In this document: in pieces, positions 31,201 through 39,489 of the stretch | How positions within the stretch are numbered: position 1 is the first letter of the stretch | How the letters are laid out: each line of letters opens with the position of its first letter | Source: Methylococcus sp. | GTDB lineage: Bacteria; Pseudomonadota; Gammaproteobacteria; Methylococcales; Methylococcaceae | Direction of reading: 5' to 3' | Length of the DNA: 64,000 nucleotides | Assembly: GCA_028688525.1 (NCBI GenBank) | Contig: JAQTYA010000001.1 | Span: 25,906 to 89,905, forward strand | The notes under the pieces: generated by a model | Told to the model about the DNA's origin: nothing | Databases searched by the model: none | Seen by the model: only the letters and a program-made list of their open reading frames with translations | Translations under genes and position numbers: made by a program

Positions 31201-33941
31201 ATTACGGCATTGAAGTCGGCATCGCGTCCCGGCCGGCCTTCGACCGGCAGACACGGGGGTACCCGGTCGGTGCCGTGACTTTGCGCCAGCCCCGCCAGCA
31301 CCCGGCCGGGCCCAACCTCCACCAGCCAGTCGCAATGTTCCGATAGGCTTTCGAGCAGGCGGGTGAAGTTCACGGGGGACACGATCTGCCTCGCTAAGTG
31401 CGCGCGCAGGTCCGTGCCGGGTAGGATCTCGGTCCCGTCGATGCTGGAGAATACCCGGCATGCGAACTCGCTGGCGCAGTCCGGAATGTCGGCGCTGTTC
31501 CCGAAATTTTCCGCTGCCGCCGCAACCCAGCGGGAGTGGAAGGCGTTGGAGACCGGCAACAGACCGGCGCGAACGCCGCTCGCGTTCGCCAGCTCGATGA
31601 CGCGGGATACCGCTGCGCGCTCGCCGGAAATCACGGTTTGCAGCGGCGAATTGAGGTTGGCGACGGCGCAATAGCCGCCGCCCGCTTGTTCCATGATTTT
31701 TTCGGCGGTAGCGGCGTCGCAGGTTAGTACCCCCATGCTGCCGGATTCGCCTTCGCCTTCGGTTACGGCCATGGCCTGCCCACGCCGGGCGGCGAGCCGA
31801 ATCAGCGAGGACTGGCCGTAGGCGCCGGCTGCGGCCAGTGCGGTAAGCTCCCCCAGGCTATGTCCGCCGGCTGCGGCGGGAACGATTCCTAGCGATTCCA
31901 GTCGCTCCTTCCATAGCAGCGAGGCCGCGCAAATCGCCGGTTGAGCGTTCTCGGTGCGGGTCAGCGCAGCCATCCATTCGGGTTCGAGCCGCTTTGCCGG
32001 ATCGCGTTCCGTAGGCCGAAGGTACATTGTGCTCAAGGGTTCCTCTTGGCAGGGATCGCGTACCGCTGCCGCTTCTGAATCCGCACGCTTTGCCAGCTCG
32101 CTGGCCCAGCCGAAGCGCTCGACCAGGTTCCGGGCCATACCGATCTGCTGCGAACCCTGGCCCGGAAACAAGAAGCCGACGCGCTGCGGCGCGGCGGCAT
32201 GGCTGAGCCAAATTTGATCGTTCCGCCACAAGCCGCCCTCAGGCGGCGGTTCCTCCCTTAGGCGCTGCTCCAACTCTTCCAGCCGCATTTCGAGGATTTC
32301 AACCGAGTCGGCGATCACTGCCGCCCGCCATGGCTGATCCCCGGTCTGGCTGGCGGCGTGAGCCGCCGCATCCGCCAGTTCCCCGGAGGCTAATCCCCGA
32401 ACTTGTTGCCGGAATTGCCGTACCGTTTGGAGCAGCGCGTTAGGATCGGCTGCCGAGAACGGAAAAACTTCCGAATGCTGGCGGCTGGCAAGGAGTAGGC
32501 GTTCGGGCAGGGCGGGGGCGAGTTCAGGTGTAGGCGGATCGGCGCTTTCAAGGGTCACATGGCAATTGATGCCGCCGAAGCCCATGGCGGAGACGCCTGC
32601 GCGGAGTGTGGCGTCGGGCGGCCTGATTTGGCCATCCAGTACGGGATAAAGTCCGCGCGCTGCCTCGGAGAAGCCGGCATGGGGCTCGGCGCAGCCGGCT
32701 GTGGGCGGGACGACGCGGCGGTGGACCGCTAGCGCCGCCTTGATGAATCCGCCTACGCCGGAGGCCGCCTTGGTATGGCCGACGATGGATTTGAACGAAG
32801 TCATGCCGATGCGGTGATCTTCGATCGGGCCGTGGGCGGCCAATGCCCCGGCGATGCCGTCGAGCTCGGTACGGTCGCCTACCGTAGTGCCGGTGCCATG
32901 GCCTTCGACGAAGTCCAGAGTCTGCGGCGCGTAGCCCGCGGCCCGGTAAGCGCGGAGCAGCGCCTGGGTCTGGCCTTTAGCGCTGGGTGCGGTGATGCCG
33001 CCGCGGCCGTCGGATGAAATTCCCCAGCCCCGTAAGACCGCGTACACGGTGTCGCCGTCCTGGCGCGCGTCTTCCAGCCGCTTCAATACCACCATGCCGC
33101 AGCCTTCGCCGGGGATAAAACCGCTGCCGCGGCGGTCGTAGACCCGCATCTCGTCCCGGGTTAAGGCGGTAGCCTTGGCGAATCCGATCAATTCCATGGT
33201 ATCCAGACTGACGTCGACGCCGCCGGCGATCGCCAAGTCCAATTTGCGATGCTGGAGATAATCGGCCGCGGTAGCGATCGCAAGCAGGGAGGAGGAGCAG
33301 GCGCCGTCGACGACATAACCGCCGCCGTGCCAGTCGAAATAATTGCAGATGCGGCCGGCGATAGTATTGGAGAGTCCTCCCGCTAGGGTGTCCTCGCTGG
33401 CCGGGGGAAACACCGATTTGTAGACCTGCTCCATCGCAGCTTCGAAGTCCTGCATCAGGTCTTCCGGCAGTCCGCGCGCCTGTGCCGTGCGCCTAAGGAC
33501 CTTGCGGACATAGGGCCAGCGCAGCCGCATCGTCCCCGCCCGCGTCTCCTCTCCCGTCAAGGTGTTGCCGATGATCGCTCCGGCCTTGTCCTTAGGCAGG
33601 GCATCCGGACCGAGGCGGGCATGGTTTAGCGCCTCCAAGGCGGTAGCCAACGCTAGCCAATGGACGATGTCCGTCGCCTCGAAGGTTGATTTGGGGATGC
33701 GGAACGCGCCGGGGTCGAATTCGAATCCGTCCAGGAGCGCAGCTTTGCGCCCGTAAGTTCGGTCGGGAGTTGCCGGATCGGGCGAATAGTACTCGGCGAG
33801 CGGCAGGCGGACGTCGGGCATGTCGCGGAATTGCTGGCGCTTGGCCAGGATGTTTTCCCAAAGTTGCAGCAGGTTTCCAGCGCCGGGGTAGCGGCAAGCC
33901 ATGCCGATCACGGCGATCGGCTGAGCGGTTTCGGTACGCAT
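25287..33941 (-). CDS. Single-protein type I polyketide synthase, enediyne-PKS-like: KS-AT-GAF-GAF-ACP-ACP-KR-DH-PPT-(hotdog)2
   Basis: KS 'VDGACSSSLL', 'EGHGTGTTVGD', 'GHTKAASGVGG'; AT 'FPGQGSQQIGM', 'GHSLGELTAL'; two GAF-type repeats; ACPs 'DDLNLDSIKVG' and 'DDLNIDSIKAG'; KR 'VLVTGGGKGITAECALAFARETG'; DH 'DHDYRGSLLLPTVMGLEAMAQAA'; PPT-like 'GCDLAGP...IWSALEAAMKAL'; hotdog 'NLVGNIYYSKYYELQG'. AGGAGG RBS upstream of ATG. Confidence 0.88.
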   Translation of the reverse strand: MRTETAQPIAVIGMACRYPGAGNLLQLWENILAKRQQFRDMPDVRLPLAEYYSPDPATPDRTYGRKAALLDGFEFDPGAFRIPKSTFEATDIVHWLALATALEALNHARLGPDALPKDKAGAIIGNTLTGEETRAGTMRLRWPYVRKVLRRTAQARGLPEDLMQDFEAAMEQVYKSVFPPASEDTLAGGLSNTIAGRICNYFDWHGGGYVVDGACSSSLLAIATAADYLQHRKLDLAIAGGVDVSLDTMELIGFAKATALTRDEMRVYDRRGSGFIPGEGCGMVVLKRLEDARQDGDTVYAVLRGWGISSDGRGGITAPSAKGQTQALLRAYRAAGYAPQTLDFVEGHGTGTTVGDRTELDGIAGALAAHGPIEDHRIGMTSFKSIVGHTKAASGVGGFIKAALAVHRRVVPPTAGCAEPHAGFSEAARGLYPVLDGQIRPPDATLRAGVSAMGFGGINCHVTLESADPPTPELAPALPERLLLASRQHSEVFPFSAADPNALLQTVRQFRQQVRGLASGELADAAAHAASQTGDQPWRAAVIADSVEILEMRLEELEQRLREEPPPEGGLWRNDQIWLSHAAAPQRVGFLFPGQGSQQIGMARNLVERFGWASELAKRADSEAAAVRDPCQEEPLSTMYLRPTERDPAKRLEPEWMAALTRTENAQPAICAASLLWKERLESLGIVPAAAGGHSLGELTALAAAGAYGQSSLIRLAARRGQAMAVTEGEGESGSMGVLTCDAATAEKIMEQAGGGYCAVANLNSPLQTVISGERAAVSRVIELANASGVRAGLLPVSNAFHSRWVAAAAENFGNSADIPDCASEFACRVFSSIDGTEILPGTDLRAHLARQIVSPVNFTRLLESLSEHCDWLVEVGPGRVLAGLAQSHGTDRVPPCLPVEGRPGRDADFNAVIAEAHVRGLALRWERLYENRLIRPFVPATERKFYVAPCERELAAVPACSAPEPYRGASLLPQIDGRFADDDLDRLSATLTAAFCGAVHAERATVLLFEETEDALRVVLPFDAATSRLPADTGIFGAVLRSGAPEAIEILEDDPRFRAGFEALGVPLGWTALYVPFPSGAGRPLGLVRVARPAGESFTPMDAEILAELAAGAAPGLIQAYLDERARELRRIEALLHGVAAEPFPERHPATILGNLVESAKDSLGAEYGAILRHDRGALYPVFNGQNSTLRLSAETGIPGHVLKTRRSLHLANASADPRFEPVLDRLTSTGVRTADCVPILSLQGEPLGVLLLVNRRFPGNREYLAELGLRIGALLANQPLLERMRTVTESLKGEIVRDAPSAVIRSSPEPKPSLPVPLAGTAASARSVVLELLSDRTGFPAEMLHDEARLIDDLNLDSIKVGTMLADAVLRLDLQGKIDPMRIDAENIGSVIAAFETATAPAARLSQIPALDRLLDLVAERTGFARACLSPEQRLLDDLNIDSIKAGALLGDLILGTGTQDRIEAGPLANATLGEIAAQLQAAIDGIAATPTPASLPAPERPRRMHWVRAFTESRVPAPLWPAPSTVESGIGECLLVVPEAGSRCAENLGRRLKARPATVREWLEEKPPTAPKRLVVVLSESNPSRSAAGLDELAALHELASRTPSAWKTLASIVFIQRTGGRSRAAAPSARSFAASLSLERPELEVRVIDFEPSLSADFVADRTAAELSGQAGFKAVEYDANGVRWSRCIRPVEPEDCVERSIEWSPQDVVLVTGGGKGITAECALAFARETGVKLALIGRSATPQPGEISELAETLLRFKEAGVHYRYYAADVADRAAMEKAMATIRDELGPVTGIIHGAGTNTPRPVAEVSAEQARLEIAPKLQGAENLLALAERHPPKLFAALTSIIGVTGMNNNAWYAYSNEAVARLLDGFAETHPETAVVCHAFSVWNEVGMGVKLGSVRHLGQMGIDAIPIAQGVRQFLRWMRTAPPLREVIVAASADGLATWVRPPGEEPAIPAGRFEGELQRFEPGIELITQVSLDTRLDLYLTDHDYRGSLLLPTVMGLEAMAQAALRVAGGAGKEVARIEDIRLERPVVVSRERPQRIEIRALVLERVSASAPLVVETSIHAEQTGMEPAHFSARFILGTRPEAVPGEMAMPRSQLLPIVPRIDLYGSVLFQGPLFQRIGGVESLDENRVVFVTEAKAETPSSPEGFADEVCGPLVLGDPYYRDTLLQAGQLTLIPDVCLPVRIGRIDLFHANSPGGRYRARAEVTQRNGRRVLADVIVYDEQDRVVERIEAYEVQMLERRADFPTPLELVERHAESNGTALQLETERRAQSFGLSSPCVLMRSFPELHASRRQERRALTRPLFHSAIRQAGLRYSIDTGSLEVRWLQSGKPVLFRSTRQGESGPIEAESAFAPLEVSLSHDDETVLCVAGKGPQGCDLAGPIRRTREQWRAMLNPALYALLCQLETAGEPLDQAGARIWSALEAAMKALDTRDIALNLESRKSDTVLFRADWEDARLWVLSFPVSQDGRMLAIVAGGQPEPEPPIPANRLPVDGARLTAAAQTAPAEAAGSWTDWLAGGGNPSEFFRIQTEFARTGTDARIAFRFPLAFKDGANPDGTFYFSRFFEWMGRLREMALRPVLARLAETFTSGEHAWVTNRSWASVERPVSAGEIMEVSCRFLGRNGPGDATVAVGFEWHRVLPGGELERVATSQIQMTWARVVSHGVVTPEPYPPYLDRFFLEFGNAAHRFGQSGQAGQQNALARLGAARWHAQPGPVPGVFLAEQAFATSPNDANLVGNIYYSKYYELQGVLRDNYFFSVLPDAYQAGGNFGGLRCLFTEVRHLRDAMPFDTLSARMYITRVHEKGLMLAFDFFRISAGGKHEKLATGTHVLAWRTTLGSERPHAIARLPEALLDHLLTRVKEERLGKTAA

Positions 33942-34163
33942 GAAGCATTTCCTCCTGAAAAGTGCCCAGAATCGGGCATGACCTGGCCCCGCCTAGCGGC
34001 GGAACATCGTGGTAATGACGCGGCAAAAAATTTCTGCCGGGACCGAAACGCAACGTAGCAAGCCGGCTAGGGATTTCAAGAGGCAGAACAGCAGCTTGCC
34101 CGTTTTGGAGGGCGAAAGACCCAAGCGGGGAGGGGAGCGGGGACGAGGCTGAAACTTGGTATC

Positions 34164-34191
34164 CCCGGCTGCCTGGGATGCGGCAGCCGGG
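34164..34191 (-). terminator. 10-bp-stem hairpin downstream of the 34202-35125 gene
   Basis: CCCGGCTGCC-TGGGATGC-GGCAGCCGGG. Confidence 0.55.
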
Positions 34192-34201
34192 TAAAGGCGG
34201 A

Positions 34202-35125
34202 TCAGCCCGGCAGCGCCGCCAGTTTGCGGACTGTGCGGCAGGCGCCGTCGTTCAGCTTGCCGCGCGACCAGATATAAGCTGGGTCGATCGGTGCCGTGCG
34301 GCGTTTCGCATTGTCGGGCACCTGGATACAGCGGCAGCCGGCTTCTTCCAGCGTGGCGTTTGCCAGCAGATACTCCGGCACGACCGCGTTGCGCAGGATG
34401 TCTGCCGTAGTCATTGGCACGATCTCTCCGCTGGAAGAGGCGCTGGCCTGAACGGCGAACCCCAAACCGGAAAATGCAGGGAAGATGCCGTAGTCCTTGC
34501 GCAGCGCCTCGGTGCCTTCGGGGCTGGCGTACATTTGGGCGGCGAGCAGCAGGGCTTGGGCCAGACCTTCGCTGTATACCGTCTGCAGCGAGTCCTGGTA
34601 TTGGATCGCCAGGTCGCAGATCAGTTTCTCGCCGGGGGTCAGTTCCGGTGCGGCGCAATGGCCTTCCGGTCCCGCTAAATCGGCAGCGATCGCGCCGAAG
34701 GTGTTGGGCCAGGTGGCCAGCAGCGGCTCAAGTTTGGGCCTTTGCGCTTCGGAAGGCCGGCAACGCATCAGTGCCAGATCCTTGCCTTCCTGGTAATAGT
34801 TGCCGATGAAGTTAAGGAATCCCTCTACGCGGATTTGGGGCTTGAAGAAGCTGGTTGCGGTGAAGAACGCCCGCTTGCCCAGCGTAAGGGTTTTGACGGG
34901 GACGTCATGCGGTACTCAGACTGCGCGGAGAAAGTCGTTGTAGCCGCTGTTGCGGGAGGCGTCCGTGAAATAGGCCGGATTGTTCCGCGGCGGCGCTGCG
35001 GCCTCGATCGTATCGGCGGCTTCACCCGTGCCAGCCCAAACGCAGCAGGCGAAAACCAGCGTTGGGAGGAGGCGGAGGGTGGAGTAGCGCGCGGTGCTGC
35101 CGGGTTTTGCGTATGACTGCTGCAT
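34202..35125 (-). pseudogene. Secreted hypothetical protein interrupted by one in-frame TGA at 34916-34918
   Basis: ORF 34916-35125 (signal peptide, ends ...YNDFLRAV*) and ORF 34202-34768 are in the same frame; 34769-34915 between them has no stop (VPHDVPVKTLTLGKRAFFTATSFFKPQIRVEGFLNFIGNYYQEGKDLAL). Confidence 0.65.
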
Positions 35126-35249
35126 AGTGAACTCCTTAGGTCGTGGGATCGAGAGTCTAGGCAGCGGCCGACGGCAACCGATACGCTTATCCGTCCTCCG
35201 CCGCTGGAGTCAAGTAAGCGCAGCAATTCAGAATGAAAGCAAGGCCCGG

Positions 35250-38200
35250 TTAGGTTGCGTCCTTCCCTTCGAACCACTGGTACAGCGTCGGCAGAACCAC
35301 CAGGGTCAGCAGGGTCGAAGTGACCAGGCCGCCGATCACGACGATGGCCAAGGGCCGCTGGACTTCCGAGCCCGGGCCGTCGGCGAACAGGAATGGCACC
35401 AAGCCCAGCATGGCGACCGTCGCCGTCATCATGACGGGGCGGAAACGCTGCTTGCAGCCTTCGACGATGGCCGTACGGTGGTCTACGCCGGTTTCGCGAA
35501 GGTTGCGGATGTAGGACACCAGCACCACGCCGTTCAGCACGGCGATGCCCCATAAAGTGATGAAGCCCACCGAGGCCGGTACCGACAGGTATTCGCCGGA
35601 GGCGAACAGGGAGAAGATGCCGCCCATGGAGGCGAAAGGCAGGATGAGGATGATGAGCCCGGCGTAGCGCAGCGAATTGAACAGCAGAAACAGCAGGAAA
35701 AAGATCGCTGCGATGGTGATCGGGATGATGACCAGCAGCCGGTTCATGGCGCGCTCCAGGTTCTCGAACTGACCGCCCCAGGCGAGAAAATAACCTTCCG
35801 GCAATGTCACCTTTTGTTTGACGGCCTTCTGCAGCTCGGCCACGAAGCCCCCCAAGTCGCGGCCCCGCACGTTGGCGCCGATCACGATGCGGCGCTTGGC
35901 CATCTCGCGGCTGATCTGGGCTGGGCCGTCGTTCAGCCGGATCTCGGCCAGGTGTTCCAGCGGCACCAGAGCGCCGTGATGGGATTGCAGCATGATCTTG
36001 CCGATGGCTTCCTCGCTGCTGCGGAAGCCGTCGGGGAAGCGTACCACCGTCTGGAAGCGCCTTTCGCCCTCGTAGATTTGGGTGCTCTCGCGTCCGCCGA
36101 TTGCAGTCTCGATGATGTCGTTGATGTCCTGCACGTTGATGCCGTGGCGGGCGATGGCCCAGCGGTCAATGTCGATGGTGAGGTATTGCTGGCCGCTGAT
36201 GCGCTCCATTCGGATGTCGCTTGCGCCACGGATTGAATGGAGCGTATGGACGATCTCGTCACCCTTGCGCTTCAACACCTCCAGATCGTCGCCGAAGATC
36301 TTGATAGCGACGTCCGAGCGTACGCCGGTGACCATCTCGTCGACCCGGTCGGAGATCGGTTGGGCCATGACGACCTGAACCCCCGGCAGCACCTTGAGCT
36401 TCTCGGCGAGGGCGTCCATCACATCGTCCTGGTCCCAACCGGCCGGCAGTTCTTCCTTCGGTTTCAGGGTGAGGATGGGTGTGGATTCGTTTTCCGGCTG
36501 GGTGTCGGTGGGGTTCTGGCTACGGCCGAGTTGCGACACCGCCCGCGCTATGCCCGGTACCTGCATCACCAGCCGCATCGCCTCCGTTTCCAATTCGACC
36601 GATTCGTCTAACGACATGCTGGGTGCCCGGTTGATACCAGTGACGATAGAGCCTTCCTTCATCTCGGGAATGAAGGAGGTACCCAGCAGGGGAAACAGAG
36701 CGAGGCTAGAGGCCAGCAAGGCCAAGGCCATGACGGCGACGCTACGGGGCCGGAGGAGGGCGGCAGACAGTATGGTGAGGTAAGGCCGCTTCATCGCTGC
36801 GATGATGCGGGTGTCGTGTTCGGCCCCGCCCTTGAGCAGATAAGCGCAAAGCACCGGCGACAGGGTCAGCGACACGATAAGGGATATGAACAGGGCGATG
36901 GCGATGGTGTAGGCGAGCGGGGCGAACAGTTTGCCTTCCAGCCCGGTCATGGTCATCAGCGGCAGAAACACTAGGCAGATGATACCGACGCCGAACAGCA
37001 CCGGCGTGCCGACTTCGGCGGCGGCGCGCAGTACCACTTGCAGCTTGGTTTCTCCGGTGTCCTTCATTTCGCCCAAGTGGCGGAAGGTGTTTTCCACGAC
37101 CACCACCGAGCCGTCCACCATGATGCCGATGGCGATTGCGAGTCCGCCCAGCGACATCAGGTTGGCCGAGAGTCCAAACCGATTCATCACCATGAAAGTC
37201 ACCAACGGCGTGACCACCAGGGTTGCCACCACGATCAGGCTGGAGCGGACGTCGCCCAGGTACAACAGCAGAATGACGACGACCAGTGCGATGCCTTCGA
37301 CCAGTACCTTGGTCACCGTCCCGATTGCGGCGTCCACTAGGGTGGTGCGGTCGTAGTACGGCACGATTTTGAGTCCGCCGGGCAGCATGCCCTTGTCGTT
37401 GATTTCCCGGATACGCGCCTTCAGCTCGGTGACGATTTGTTTGGCGTTGCCGCCGCGGATCATCATCACGATGCCCCCAACCGCTTCGGTCTGACCGTTC
37501 TTGATGACGGCTCCGTAGCGCACTGCGTGACCGATCTTCACTTCGGCCACGTCGCGGATAAAGACCGGGACGCCGCCGCTTTCCTTGAGCACGATGTTGC
37601 GGATGTCCTCGATGTTCTCAATCAACCCTAGGCCGCGGATCAGGTATTGTTCGGCGTAGCGGGGCAGCTTGCCGCCGCCGCTGTTGGCGTTGTTGAGGGC
37701 CAGAGCCGTATAGATGTCCTTGAGCGAGACGCCGTAGTGGCGCAGCCGGTCCGGATTGGCAAGCACCTGGTACTGCCGCTCGTAGCCCCCGATCGAGTTG
37801 ATCTCGGCGATGCCGGGAATGCCTCGCAGCAGAGGCCGCACCACCCAATCCTGGATGGTGCGGCGCTCGGTCAGCTCCTGCTCGGTGAGGGCGCGGTCGC
37901 CATCGTCCGGACGCTCCAGGGTGAACTGGTAGACCTCCCCCAGTCCGGTCGACACGGGACCCAATACCGGCGTGATGCCTTCCGGCAACTGGCTCGCCGC
38001 CTCGATCAGGCGCTCCAGTACCAGCTGGCGGGCGAAGTAGACGTCGGTTTCATCGCTGAACACCAGATTGATCTGGGACAGGGCGTTGCGGTTGACCGAA
38101 CGCATCTCGGCCAGACCCGGCAGCCCGGTCATCGCGATTTCCAGCGGCACTGTCACGAAACGCTCGACTTCCTCGGGCGACCGCCCCGGCGCTTCCGCCG

Positions 38201-38348
38201 CGACCTGGACCTGGACGTTGGTCACGTCGGGGAAGGCATCCACCGACAGTTTCTGCATCGCGGCGCCGCCGAAGCCAAGCAGGCAGAGGGTGATAATCAC
38301 AACGACGAGACGCTGTCGCAGCGCCGCGCGAATGAGGGATTCGATCAT
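35250..38348 (-). CDS. RND efflux pump, heavy-metal-efflux (CusA/CzcA) family inner-membrane protein
   Basis: 1032 aa; 'VQVAAEAPGRSPEEVERFVTVPLEIAMTGLPG', 'GGLAIAIGIMVDGSVVVVEN'; no adaptor or outer-membrane gene in window. Confidence 0.88.
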   Translation of the reverse strand: MIESLIRAALRQRLVVVIITLCLLGFGGAAMQKLSVDAFPDVTNVQVQVAAEAPGRSPEEVERFVTVPLEIAMTGLPGLAEMRSVNRNALSQINLVFSDETDVYFARQLVLERLIEAASQLPEGITPVLGPVSTGLGEVYQFTLERPDDGDRALTEQELTERRTIQDWVVRPLLRGIPGIAEINSIGGYERQYQVLANPDRLRHYGVSLKDIYTALALNNANSGGGKLPRYAEQYLIRGLGLIENIEDIRNIVLKESGGVPVFIRDVAEVKIGHAVRYGAVIKNGQTEAVGGIVMMIRGGNAKQIVTELKARIREINDKGMLPGGLKIVPYYDRTTLVDAAIGTVTKVLVEGIALVVVILLLYLGDVRSSLIVVATLVVTPLVTFMVMNRFGLSANLMSLGGLAIAIGIMVDGSVVVVENTFRHLGEMKDTGETKLQVVLRAAAEVGTPVLFGVGIICLVFLPLMTMTGLEGKLFAPLAYTIAIALFISLIVSLTLSPVLCAYLLKGGAEHDTRIIAAMKRPYLTILSAALLRPRSVAVMALALLASSLALFPLLGTSFIPEMKEGSIVTGINRAPSMSLDESVELETEAMRLVMQVPGIARAVSQLGRSQNPTDTQPENESTPILTLKPKEELPAGWDQDDVMDALAEKLKVLPGVQVVMAQPISDRVDEMVTGVRSDVAIKIFGDDLEVLKRKGDEIVHTLHSIRGASDIRMERISGQQYLTIDIDRWAIARHGINVQDINDIIETAIGGRESTQIYEGERRFQTVVRFPDGFRSSEEAIGKIMLQSHHGALVPLEHLAEIRLNDGPAQISREMAKRRIVIGANVRGRDLGGFVAELQKAVKQKVTLPEGYFLAWGGQFENLERAMNRLLVIIPITIAAIFFLLFLLFNSLRYAGLIILILPFASMGGIFSLFASGEYLSVPASVGFITLWGIAVLNGVVLVSYIRNLRETGVDHRTAIVEGCKQRFRPVMMTATVAMLGLVPFLFADGPGSEVQRPLAIVVIGGLVTSTLLTLVVLPTLYQWFEGKDAT

Positions 38349-38419
38349 GGGGAAGCGGTCTGTGGTTTATGGCAGGGCGGAGGAAAACCCTTGGAAATTC
38401 CAAGCCAAGTAGCTCTATC

Positions 38420-38434
38420 AACTGCGCGGCAGTT
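38420..38434. promoter_or_regulatory. Palindrome AACTGC-GCG-GCAGTT in the RND/ubiX divergent intergenic region
   Basis: Perfect 6-bp arms, 3-nt spacer. Confidence 0.3.
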
Positions 38435-38539
38435 TAGCAGAAACCGCCTGCTCGGCCCGCGTCGGGAAGGGAGGGCGGAAATTCGGAATGGCTCGGGCTA
38501 CAATCGAGGCTCACGCACCGATTAGAAGCCAAGCTTGCC

Positions 38540-39133
38540 ATGCCACACCCGAAACGCATCATCGTAGGCATCAGCGGAGCCACCGGAATCGTTTACGGCG
38601 CTCGATTGCTGGAACTGCTCAAGGAAACCGCTGTAGAAACGCATTTGGTAGTGTCCCGCGCCGCCGACCTGACTCGGGCGCACGAGCTGGAACTGAGCGC
38701 ATCGGCGCTGCGCAATCTTGCCAGCGTGAGCTACGGCGCCACCGACGTCGGCGCGGCGCTGGCCAGCGGCTCGTTCCGGACCTCAGGCATGGTGATCCTG
38801 CCCTGTTCGATGAGGACGCTGGCGGAAATCGCCACCGGCGTGACCAGCACCTTACTGACCAGGGCCGCCGACGTGGTGCTGAAGGAGCGGCGGAGGCTGG
38901 TGCTGGTGGTGCGGGAGACGCCGCTGCACGCGATCCATCTGCGCAACATGCTCACCGTGACCGAATGCGGTGCCATCGTCATGCCGCCGGTGCCGGCGTT
39001 CTATACCCAGCCGCAGACCATCGACGACATGGTTACCGATACCGTGTGCCGCGTGCTGGATTTGTTCGACATCGATGTGGGGCAGACCAAGCGCTGGGGG
39101 GAGGACATCGATACGGGCTCTGCAACAGCCTAA
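38540..39133 (+). CDS. ubiX: Flavin prenyltransferase
   Basis: 'IIVGISGATGIVYGARLLELLKE', 'VLVVRETPLHAIHLRNM', 'VMPPVPAFYTQP'. Confidence 0.93.
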   Translation: MPHPKRIIVGISGATGIVYGARLLELLKETAVETHLVVSRAADLTRAHELELSASALRNLASVSYGATDVGAALASGSFRTSGMVILPCSMRTLAEIATGVTSTLLTRAADVVLKERRRLVLVVRETPLHAIHLRNMLTVTECGAIVMPPVPAFYTQPQTIDDMVTDTVCRVLDLFDIDVGQTKRWGEDIDTGSATA

Positions 39134-39489
39134 CCTTCGGCCCATTGCAGGTAACACACCACCGCGCCATCCGGATCGTGCAGACTGAACATTCGGGCAC
39201 CCCAGCTCGTTGCGGCGGGGGGCGGAGCGTCAACGGCGAGGCTTCGGTGTGCGGCGTCCACGTCTGCGACTTCGATGACCAGATGGACTCGGTCGCCGAC
39301 CGGGCCGAGTACCAAGGCCGCCTTTTCGCGGGCCGCATCCAGGATTTCCAGCTTCAGCCCGTTCAGGTCGAACATGCAGCCGCGGCCGTTCGGGCGATCC
39401 CATTGCCGCAAGACGGCGAAACCGAGCGTCTTGCCGTAGAAATCGGTCAAAGCCTCGAATTGCCTTGTCGCAAGCGCTACATAGCTCAC
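39130..39489 (-). CDS. VOC/glyoxalase-family protein
   Basis: '[24 protein letters not shown] ... [15 protein letters not shown] ... [16 protein letters not shown]'; GTG start, overlaps pyrD stop. Confidence 0.75.
   Translation of the reverse strand: MSYVALATRQFEALTDFYGKTLGFAVLRQWDRPNGRGCMFDLNGLKLEILDAAREKAALVLGPVGDRVHLVIEVADVDAAHRSLAVDAPPPAATSWGARMFSLHDPDGAVVCYLQWAEG

Noticed and set aside
34916-34918. Selenocysteine recoding as the preferred explanation for the in-frame TGA
   Set aside because: Only a 4-5 bp hairpin follows and no Sec-family homology is evident; nonsense mutation or sequencing error is more likely without supporting data.
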